Assembly (NCBI GenBank): GCA_947523045.1
Contig: CANNUR010000035.1
Location: forward strand, 1 to 18,163
Direction of reading: 5' to 3'
Source of the DNA: an uncultured Prosthecobacter sp.
Lineage (GTDB): Bacteria; Verrucomicrobiota; Verrucomicrobiia; Verrucomicrobiales; Verrucomicrobiaceae
DNA: 18,163 nt
Below, one piece after another: positions 1 to 6,114 of the stretch. Both the position numbers and the translations under genes were made by a program. The notes beneath the pieces are model-generated. The model was not told where the DNA came from. It saw nothing but the letters and a program-made list of their open reading frames with translations, and did not search any database. The stretch's first letter is position 1; the number at the start of each line of letters is the position of its first letter.

Positions 1-1840
1 GCGCCGCGGCCAGCAGCCAGGAAGCGGTGGCGACCCCGGCGGCAGCGGCGGGTTGCTGCAGGACGAGCAGGCCCAGTGCGAGCGCCACCCAGGTCAGGCC
101 GCCGAGCCAGTCGGCCCAGCAGCGCGGGCCGGCCTGGTAAATGCCCTGAAACAGGCCTAGACCCAGCGGGCCATGAAAGATCCTGCCCGCGGCGAGATCG
201 CCACCGGTCTGGTCGCCGTAGATGCCGCCGCTCCAGCGGGCGCCGCCGAGCAGGCCGAAGCGCTGCGGATGATCCTTCATGAGCAGGGCTTCGGCGCGAC
301 CGTAGCCGGCCTGCTGGCGCAGGTAGGCGCGCGCCTGGTAGCGACGGTGGTGCCAGACCATGGCGCCGGGCACGTAGCGCAGGTGGCCCCCGGCTCCGCG
401 CAGGCGCCAGCAGACATCGACATCATCGCCGGCGGCGACGTATTGAATGCGAAAGCCGTCGATGGCCACCAGGGCCTGCTTGCGGATCGCCAGGTTGCAG
501 CCCGGCAGGTGCTCGGCCTCGCTGTCGTCGAGCAGGACATGCACCGGTGCCCCCGGGGCGGCGGCGACGACGGCCTCGGTGCGGTTGCGCGGCTGCGGCG
601 GGATGTTGGGACCGCCGGCGGCCACCCATTGCGGGTCGTCGAAGGCTTCTGCCAGGCGGTCGAGCCAGTCCGGTTCGGCGAGGCAGTCGTCATCGGTGTA
701 GGCCAGGATGTCGCCCGTGGCGAGTTTGGCCCCGAGGTTGCGCGCCGCGCTCAGGCCGGCGTGTTCCTGGCGGTGGCGGCGAACGAAGGGGAAGTCGCGG
801 GCGATGGCGGCGATGTCCTGGGTCGAGCCGTCGTCGATGAGCAGGATTTCATGATCGGGATACTGCAGCCGGCCGAGCGATTCCAGGCAGGCGCGCAGGG
901 TGGCGCTGCCGTTGTGGGTGCAGACAATGACCGAGAAACGCGGCCGCGGTGCGGATGAGGGTGTTTCCGGTTCCGTGCAGGCCTGGCAGACGGGTCGTTC
1001 GCGGCGGTCGGCATCGACCAGGCCGAACTGCCAGCCCTCGACCGCCCGGCCGCCGCGCTGCCATTCGTCGGTGTAACTGAACCAGACGTCGCCGGCGACG
1101 GTGGCCTCGCGCAGGGCGCGGCGTTGCGCACGCAGCGCCTCCGCCTGGGCGGCCTCGCCGTGGCGCGCGGCGTCGAGTCCGTACTCGGTGATCACCAGCG
1201 GCTTGTTGCCCGCCAGGTTTTGCAGTCGCAGCAGGTAGGCGCGCAGGGCCGAGGGATCTTCGAGGTAGACGTTGTAGGCGACGAAATCCGCGTTGCGCGG
1301 CATGAGGTATTCCGTGCTCGGATAGCCGGCATAGGCGAAGAGTCGCTGCGGTGCCGCGGCACGGCCGGCTGCGATGAGGTCTTCGAGGAAATCGCGCACC
1401 CGCGCCGGCCTGAGCCAGCGCACGAGGGTTTTTTCGATCTCGTTGCCGACGATGAGGGCGGCGACTTCCGGGTGATCGGCCAGGCGTACCGCCTCGGCCC
1501 GCACGGCGGCGAGGATGGCTTGGCGTGCCGCCGGGTCGCGCAGGAAATCGACATGATCGGTCCAAGCCATCCCGACCAGCAGATGCAGGCCCTCGCGCCG
1601 GGCGGCAGTCAGGACGGCGTCGCTGGGCGATTCATAAATGCGCACGGTGTTGAAACCGAGGCGGCGGATGTGGGCGAAGTCCTCGGCCAGGCGGCTGTCG
1701 TCCGGGAAGGGTTCGCCGCGGGGATTGGGTCGAAACGGCCCGTAGCTGACCCCGCGTAGCGACCAGCGGGCGCCGTCGGCACGCAGCCACTTGCCGGACG
1801 TGGTGACGGCGGCAGGGGTGGCGGAGGGCGACGGAGTCAT
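1..1840 (-). CDS. Glycoside-hydrolase TIM barrel fused to family 2 glycosyltransferase (3' end cut by window edge)
   Basis: One uninterrupted frame runs from an ATG at 1838-1840 to the left edge, giving 613 visible residues and no stop. Residues about 15-285 resemble a GH2/GH5-like TIM barrel: GVSYGPF near 30, VGNE with likely acid/base E134, and VITEY with likely nucleophile E219. Residues about 300-530 are a GT2 domain: FSVIVCTHNG at 302-311, LLIDDGS at 333-339, the metal-binding TDDD at 382-385, PGCNLAIR at 447-453, and GDDVDVCWRLR at 471-481. A hydrophobic stretch near 580-613 suggests membrane segments beyond the edge. GT2 enzymes of this type transfer a sugar from a nucleotide donor to a growing polysaccharide, and the barrel may trim or bind the same glycan. 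No frameshift separates the domains, so this is a true fusion. The start gives a short linker before the barrel and no signal peptide, so the soluble part is probably cytoplasmic. Donor and product are unknown. Confidence 0.88.
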   Translation of the reverse strand, partial: MTPSPSATPAAVTTSGKWLRADGARWSLRGVSYGPFRPNPRGEPFPDDSRLAEDFAHIRRLGFNTVRIYESPSDAVLTAARREGLHLLVGMAWTDHVDFLRDPAARQAILAAVRAEAVRLADHPEVAALIVGNEIEKTLVRWLRPARVRDFLEDLIAAGRAAAPQRLFAYAGYPSTEYLMPRNADFVAYNVYLEDPSALRAYLLRLQNLAGNKPLVITEYGLDAARHGEAAQAEALRAQRRALREATVAGDVWFSYTDEWQRGGRAVEGWQFGLVDADRRERPVCQACTEPETPSSAPRPRFSVIVCTHNGSATLRACLESLGRLQYPDHEILLIDDGSTQDIAAIARDFPFVRRHRQEHAGLSAARNLGAKLATGDILAYTDDDCLAEPDWLDRLAEAFDDPQWVAAGGPNIPPQPRNRTEAVVAAAPGAPVHVLLDDSEAEHLPGCNLAIRKQALVAIDGFRIQYVAAGDDVDVCWRLRGAGGHLRYVPGAMVWHHRRYQARAYLRQQAGYGRAEALLMKDHPQRFGLLGGARWSGGIYGDQTGGDLAAGRIFHGPLGLGLFQGIYQAGPRCWADWLGGLTWVALALGLLVLQQPAAAAGVATASWLLAAA

Positions 1841-1973
1841 GCGCAGGTCAGTCAAGCATGGACGTGCGCCGCGGCCAAGCATTCGAGCGTGGGTCTTGTC
1901 GATTTCCGGGCACCCGCAAGGTCCAGCAGGAGCAGATAGGCGGAAAAATCGGTCGATGCACGATCGAATGGGC

Positions 1974-2002
1974 TTCCCATGGGGCCGGGAAAGCCGTATT
2001 TT
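1974..2002 (+). promoter_or_regulatory. Weak candidate promoter before the serine hydrolase
   Basis: TTCCCA (1974-1979) and TATTTT (1997-2002) are 17 bp apart, a sigma-70-like spacing. The only AT-rich patch in the 1841-2009 gap lies here. Transcription would begin almost at the chosen ATG at 2010, and no Shine-Dalgarno site precedes it. The -35 box matches poorly, so this is tentative. The rest of the 169-bp gap shows only a small inverted repeat, ATGGG/CCCAT, at 1969-1981. Confidence 0.2.
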
Positions 2003-2009
2003 ATATGAC

Positions 2010-3143
2010 ATGGCAGGCTGGAACCGTCGCCGTTGTCTGCAGGCCTTCGCGGCCGGTTTTGTCGTTCCATCGTTGCGGGCGCAGGAAACGGAGTTGAGTG
2101 AAACAGTCCGGAGTGCGCTGGACGAGCAGGTGGAGGCGGCCTGCCGCGAACATGGCATCCCGGCGCTGTCGATTGCCATCGCCCGCCATGGCCGGGTCGT
2201 GTATCGCACCGCCTTTGGCGAGGCAGCGCCTGGCGAGCCCTGCACCCCGGAGCATCGCTTTCGCCTCGCCAGCGTCTCCAAGCCGATCACCTCGGTGGTG
2301 CTGCACCGGCTGTTCGAGTTGGGCCGGTTGAAGCCCGAGGACCGGGTCTTTGGCCCGAACGGGCGGCTGGCGCAGTTTCCGGCGCCGAAACCGGTGCATC
2401 GCGAGATCACCGTGCACCACCTGCTCACCCATACCAGCGGCGGCTGGGGCAACAAAAAGAACGACCCGATGTTTCAAAAGAGCGCGATGAACCACGAGGA
2501 ACTCATCGCCTGGACCCTGCGTGCCGTGCCGCTGGAAGGTCGCCCCGGCGAAACCTACGCCTACTCCAACTTCGGCTACTGCCTGTTGGGCCGCCTGATT
2601 GAGGCCGTCACCGGCGAATCCTACGAAGCCGCGGCACGTCGACTGGTGCTGAAGCCCTGTGGCGCTGCGACCATGACCCTGGCTGGCACCACCCGCGCCG
2701 AGCGTCAGCCCGGCGAGGTCGTGTACCATGGGATGAAGGGAGAGGATCCGTATCGGCCGGGCTTGAATGTCCGGCGCATGGATGCCCATGGCGGCTGGCT
2801 GGCCAGTGCCGAGGAGGCGCTGCGCTTTTTGGTGCACACCGATGGCCATCCTGGTGTGCCCGACCTGCTCCAGCCGGAGACCCTGCGCGCGATGACCACA
2901 CCGACCGAGGCCGGGCCCAACTACGCGCGCGGCTGGAGTGTCAACGCCCGCCCGAACTGGTGGCACGGCGGCAGCCTGCCGGGTACCAGCACGCTGGCCG
3001 TGCGCACCGCCTCAGGCCTGTGCTGGGCGGCGCTGGCCAATACGCGTCGGCGCAACCGCGAGCAGCCCGGCAGCGACACGAGCGCGGTGCTCGATCGCCT
3101 GCTGTGGAAGATCGCACGCTCGGTGCCGGAGTGGCAGGCCTGA
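2010..3143 (+). CDS. Exported beta-lactamase-fold serine hydrolase
   Basis: The protein of 377 residues belongs to the class C beta-lactamase / penicillin-binding-protein family, whose members include esterases and D-aminopeptidases as well as lactamases. The three family motifs are in order: SVSK (nucleophile S88, K91), YSN (Y185-N187) and HGG (319-321), the last replacing the KTG box as in many esterase-like members. The frame is open back to 1791, but the ATG at 2010 is preferred because it gives MAGWNRRRCLQAF followed by a hydrophobic stretch and SLRAQ. This is a likely export signal, possibly Tat-type because of the arginine pair, with cleavage near residue 24. The protein is therefore probably periplasmic. 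It is divergent from the hydrolase-glycosyltransferase fusion and abuts the convergent aldolase gene directly. The substrate cannot be read from sequence, and resistance to beta-lactams should not be assumed. Confidence 0.88.
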   Translation: MAGWNRRRCLQAFAAGFVVPSLRAQETELSETVRSALDEQVEAACREHGIPALSIAIARHGRVVYRTAFGEAAPGEPCTPEHRFRLASVSKPITSVVLHRLFELGRLKPEDRVFGPNGRLAQFPAPKPVHREITVHHLLTHTSGGWGNKKNDPMFQKSAMNHEELIAWTLRAVPLEGRPGETYAYSNFGYCLLGRLIEAVTGESYEAAARRLVLKPCGAATMTLAGTTRAERQPGEVVYHGMKGEDPYRPGLNVRRMDAHGGWLASAEEALRFLVHTDGHPGVPDLLQPETLRAMTTPTEAGPNYARGWSVNARPNWWHGGSLPGTSTLAVRTASGLCWAALANTRRRNREQPGSDTSAVLDRLLWKIARSVPEWQA

Positions 3144-3806
3144 TCAGGCGCCGCCGCGCACCTTTGCGACCAAATCCGCCGCCGCGCGGGCGTTGCTGCG
3201 GATCGTCGCCCAGTCGCGCTGCTGCACGAGCTCGCGTGGCGCGAGCCAGGAGCCGCCGAGGGCGAGCACCGAGGGTTCGCGCAGGTAAGCCTCGGCATTG
3301 GCCGGACCGATGCCGCCGAGCGGGATGAATTTCACGCCGAGGTGGGCAAAGGGTGCCGCCACCGTGCGCAGGTAGGCCAGGCCACCACAGGGTTCGGCCG
3401 GGAAAAACTTCAGCAGCCGGGCGTTCGTTTCGAGCGCCAGCTCGATGTCGGTCGGCGTGCAGACCCCGGGTGCGAAGGGCAGGCCGCAGCCGAGCGCATG
3501 CTCGAGGACGCGCGGGTTGCAGCCCGGTGCCACGCCGAAGGCCGCCCCGGCCGCCTGGGCGGCGTCGACCTGGTCGGGCCGCAGCAGGGTGCCGGCCCCG
3601 GCGATCATTTCCGGCACCTCGGCGCGGATCCGGCGCAGGGCCTCCAGCGCGGCCGGTGTGCGCAGAGTCAGTTCCATGGCGCGGATGCCGCCTTCATACA
3701 GCGCGCTTGCCAGTGGTGCGGCGTCGTCGGCATTCTCCAGGATGAGCACGGCGAGGATGCCGGCCTGGTGCAGGCGGTCTTGCAGCGGGGCGGGGAAGAG
3801 ATGCAT
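3144..3806 (-). CDS. eda: KDPG/KHG aldolase
   Basis: The 220-residue class I aldolase cleaves 2-keto-3-deoxy-6-phosphogluconate to pyruvate and glyceraldehyde 3-phosphate (Entner-Doudoroff pathway and uronate catabolism), and in some members also 4-hydroxy-2-oxoglutarate. The residues known from E. coli Eda fall at the same numbers here: E45 and R49 in MELTLRT, T73 in GAGTL, P94 in APG, and the Schiff-base K133 in KFFPAE. FIPLGGI (160-166) and LALGGSWL (181-188) form the phosphate-binding end. Length is normal and the match to E. coli numbering supports the ATG at 3804-3806, although no Shine-Dalgarno site is visible. It is divergent from a LacI-type regulator, which probably controls it. Its stop codon touches the stop codon of the serine hydrolase. 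The enzyme is cytoplasmic. A related 2-keto-3-deoxy-6-phosphogalactonate aldolase role is possible. Confidence 0.93.
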   Translation of the reverse strand: MHLFPAPLQDRLHQAGILAVLILENADDAAPLASALYEGGIRAMELTLRTPAALEALRRIRAEVPEMIAGAGTLLRPDQVDAAQAAGAAFGVAPGCNPRVLEHALGCGLPFAPGVCTPTDIELALETNARLLKFFPAEPCGGLAYLRTVAAPFAHLGVKFIPLGGIGPANAEAYLREPSVLALGGSWLAPRELVQQRDWATIRSNARAAADLVAKVRGGA

Positions 3807-4068
3807 GAGCCGTCAGCAAAGGCGGCGGCTGCGGGAGATCAACCGGGAAGGCAGGTCTCCTCAAGCCCGCGTTTTGGCAAACGCGGCCACGGCGCCGGGG
3901 TGGCGCCATCGCTAGCCGAACGACGGAATTCAGGGGGAAATGGTGTCTTTCCTCCAAACCGTTGTTCTGGTGAACGATCCTACGGTTCCGCGTGGGCGCA
4001 CCCGCCGGAGTGCGGGATCGGGCGCGCGTTTTTTCCAGCGCTCTGGCCGCGCTGTGCTAGCGGTGGAC
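3807..4068. other. Divergent control region between the KDPG aldolase and LacI-type regulator genes
   Basis: This 262-bp gap holds no convincing gene. It contains the perfect palindrome listed at 3867-3886. A second, smaller dyad is GTTC-TGGT-GAAC at 3964-3975, set inside widely spaced arms AACCGT (3957-3962) and ACGGTT (3982-3987). A short CCCGC/GCGGG hairpin and a run of six T at about 4029-4034 lie nearer the regulator start. Promoters for both genes must lie here, but no box pair stands out. Confidence 0.6.
3867..3886. promoter_or_regulatory. Perfect palindrome, candidate LacI-type operator
   Basis: Arms CCGCGTTT (3867-3874) and AAACGCGG (3879-3886) are perfect inverted repeats of 8 bp around TGGC. 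The site is 60 bp upstream of the aldolase start and about 180 bp upstream of the regulator start. Size and symmetry fit a LacI-family dimer site, and its place between regulator and metabolic gene supports that. No T-run follows, so it is less likely to be a terminator. Binding by the neighbouring regulator is an inference. Confidence 0.45.
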
Positions 4069-5109
4069 ATGGCCGCCTCGCCCGCCACGCTTCAGGACAT
4101 CGCCCGCGCCGCCGGTGTTTCGGTGATGACGGTGTCGCGCGCCCTGCGCGGCCAGGCGCGGGTGGCGGAGGCGACCCGCAACCGCATCCTTGCCGCGGCG
4201 CAGGCGCTCGAGTATCAGCCCGACCCGCATTTGGCGCGCCTGATGGGCCTGGTGCGGGCGCGCAAGCAGGTGCGCATCCGTGCGGTCATCGCGGTGATCC
4301 GCGAGGCGGTGCCGCAGGACGGCCTGCTGACGTCGTCCTACCAGTACGTGCCGATCGAGGACATCCGCCGGCGCGCGCGCGGCCATGGCTACGAGGTTGA
4401 GGAATTTTGGCTCGGGCGCGACAGCCTGACGCCGCGCAGACTGCAAAAGATCCTGCACGCACGCGGCATCGAGGGCGTCATCGTTTCCCCGCAAAGCCTG
4501 CAACTGCCCTGTGCCCGCCTCGATTATTCGTCGTTCGCTGCCGTCACTTTTGGGTATGCCATGCGCGAGCCGGCGCTGCACATGTGCGCGGGCAACATGA
4601 CGCTCGGCATCCAGACGGCGGCCCAGGAACTGGCAGCGCGCGGCTACCGGCGCATCGGCGTGGCGGTGACCCAGTGGATCGTCAACCGCTCGCAGTTCGG
4701 CTACAGCGGCGGCCTGTTTCACTGGCAGCAGGACTTGCCGGAGACGGAGCGCGTGCCGCTGCTGCTGTTTCCCAGCAACGACATCAGCCGCGGCTACGAG
4801 GTCTTCGCCCGCTGGATGCAGGCGCATCGGCCCGATGCCCTGATCACCTTCGACACCCATGTGCCCGCCTGGCTGCGCCGGCTCGGCCTGCGCGTGCCGG
4901 CGGACATCGGCTTTGTCGCCCACGACTGGACCCCGCGCATGGCCGGCCTGGCCGGCATCTACCAGCAGCGCGACCACCTGGCCGCCGCCGCCGTCGATCT
5001 GGTGGTCACCCAGCTCTCGCAAAACGAACGCGGCGTGCCTGCCGTGCCCCGCCAGATCATGATCCCGCCACGCTGGATCGAGGGGGCGAGTGTGAGGGCC
5101 AGGAGCTGA
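4069..5109 (+). CDS. LacI-family transcriptional regulator
   Basis: The frame is open from 3940, but the LacI helix-turn-helix starts just after the ATG at 4069 (a GTG two codons earlier is also possible), giving 346 residues. The DNA-binding domain is at 7-30: TLQDIARAAGVSVMTVSRAL. The hinge is unusual, with YQPDPHLARLMG (49-60) in place of the common YxPNxxARxL. Residues about 70-335 form a periplasmic-binding-protein-like effector domain, seen in ITFDTHVP and VPADIGFVAHDW; the latter matches the family segment usually read as VPxDIxVVGFDD. The protein probably represses or activates the divergent KDPG aldolase gene in response to a sugar or sugar acid. The ligand is unknown. It ends 34 bp before the convergent AraC gene. 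Confidence 0.9.
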   Translation: MAASPATLQDIARAAGVSVMTVSRALRGQARVAEATRNRILAAAQALEYQPDPHLARLMGLVRARKQVRIRAVIAVIREAVPQDGLLTSSYQYVPIEDIRRRARGHGYEVEEFWLGRDSLTPRRLQKILHARGIEGVIVSPQSLQLPCARLDYSSFAAVTFGYAMREPALHMCAGNMTLGIQTAAQELAARGYRRIGVAVTQWIVNRSQFGYSGGLFHWQQDLPETERVPLLLFPSNDISRGYEVFARWMQAHRPDALITFDTHVPAWLRRLGLRVPADIGFVAHDWTPRMAGLAGIYQQRDHLAAAAVDLVVTQLSQNERGVPAVPRQIMIPPRWIEGASVRARS

Positions 5110-5123
5110 GAGTCTCTAGGCTC
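5103..5123. terminator. Weak hairpin between convergent regulator genes
   Basis: Arms GAGC/GCTC and AGA/TCT form an imperfect stem with a 2x2 internal loop, overlapping the stop codon of the LacI-type gene. No T-run is present. It could be a bidirectional terminator for the 34-bp convergent gap, but the stem is short. Confidence 0.2.
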
Positions 5124-5143
5124 CATGCCCTTCGCTCTCCGCT

Positions 5144-6001
5144 CTAAACCGCCTCCGTGCCGCCAGAGCGGCAGGCGGAGGGGGATTGGCCGGTGTGGCG
5201 GCGGAACCAGGCGGTGAAGTGCGAGGCGTGGCGGAAGCCGAGGCTGAAGGCGATGGCTTTGAGCGGCTCGATGCCGGTCAGCACGCGTTCGCGGGCGTTC
5301 GCCAGGCGACGCTTTTCCAGGAACTCGCGCAGGCCGAGCCCGAGCAGCTCGCGCAGCAGTTGCTCAGCCCGGCGTGGGCGGAGCGGGAAATCGGGCGGCA
5401 AGGAAGGGGTGGCTTGTTCGGGCGGCAGGGCGTTCAGCCAGTCGAGCAATTGCTGGGCGAGGCGACGGTTGCGATCCGTGCGTCCGGCGATTCCGACACC
5501 GGCGTCGGCCAGGGTTTGCAGGCAGACCGCCAGCCAGGCCAGAAAGGCGGCGTCGTGATCGGCCCAATCGGCGCTGCATCGGCATGAAGGCTGGATGGCC
5601 TCGCGGTAGGTCACGACCTGTCGCCCCGAGTGAACCTGCCGGAAAAGTCGCAGGGTGGCGCTGCGCAGGGCTGGTGCGTCCAGCACGCAGTTCAGTCCTG
5701 CACTGAGCAGGGGCGAGCCATCCGGCCAGTGACTGCGGAAACCGACCGACAGCAGGCGCGTGCCGGGCGCGAACCACTGCCGGCGCAGACCGGGTTTGGA
5801 GAAGAAGGCCTGTCCCGGCAGGGCGACGACTTCGCGTCCCTCGGCGAGCAGCCGGGCTTCGCCGCGTTCGACGAAGAACACGCCCGGCGGCACGCGGATC
5901 TCCGCCGACCAATGGCCGGTCGAAGGCACGGGGCCGCGATACACCCACAGCCACTCGTGGCGCAGGCTGCGCCAGGATTCGGCCGGGAGCGGTTCGATCA
6001 T
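5144..6001 (-). CDS. AraC-family transcriptional regulator
   Basis: The protein has 285 residues from the ATG at 5999-6001. The frame is open to 6094, but the extra 31 residues are basic, lack family features and cross the intergenic dyad. Residues about 15-130 look like a cupin-type sensing domain of AraC (PPGVFFVERGEARL, LPGQAFFSKPG). Residues about 205-276 hold the double helix-turn-helix: LLGLGLREFLEKRRLANAR, then IAFSLGFRHASHFTAWFRR with the closing GQSP. Such proteins usually activate nearby sugar-use genes. The obvious target is the divergent secreted protein gene 113 bp away. The C-terminus runs about 10 residues past the domain. The ligand is unknown, though a sugar is usual for the cupin-AraC class. 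Confidence 0.87.
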   Translation of the reverse strand: MIEPLPAESWRSLRHEWLWVYRGPVPSTGHWSAEIRVPPGVFFVERGEARLLAEGREVVALPGQAFFSKPGLRRQWFAPGTRLLSVGFRSHWPDGSPLLSAGLNCVLDAPALRSATLRLFRQVHSGRQVVTYREAIQPSCRCSADWADHDAAFLAWLAVCLQTLADAGVGIAGRTDRNRRLAQQLLDWLNALPPEQATPSLPPDFPLRPRRAEQLLRELLGLGLREFLEKRRLANARERVLTGIEPLKAIAFSLGFRHASHFTAWFRRHTGQSPSACRSGGTEAV

Positions 6002-6036
6002 TCTGCAGGTTGGGCGGAAGCGCCGGCCTGCGCAAG

Positions 6037-6067
6037 TGCCGGAGGTATAAGCCTTTTCCTTCCGGCA
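6037..6067. promoter_or_regulatory. Inverted repeat around a TATAAG box in a divergent promoter region
   Basis: Perfect 7-bp arms TGCCGGA (6037-6043) and TCCGGCA (6061-6067) extend by GG/CC with one bulged T. The inner 12 bases begin with TATAAG (6046-6051), a good -10 for the plus-strand gene; read on the other strand it gives TTATAC. The site lies between the AraC-type regulator and the secreted protein gene, so it is a candidate operator. No clear -35 box is visible. Confidence 0.4.
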
Positions 6068-6114
6068 TAACAGGCCGCGGTTGCCGGCGGACACGGGCCG
6101 GCTTTGCTGGCCGC

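Noticed and set aside
173..1759. Several plus-strand frames in the first 1.8 kb
   Set aside because: They are antisense to the hydrolase-glycosyltransferase fusion, whose catalytic motifs are intact on the minus strand.
1791..2009. Longer N-terminus for the serine hydrolase
   Set aside because: The 73 extra residues lack family features, overlap the start of the divergent gene and would bury the export signal.
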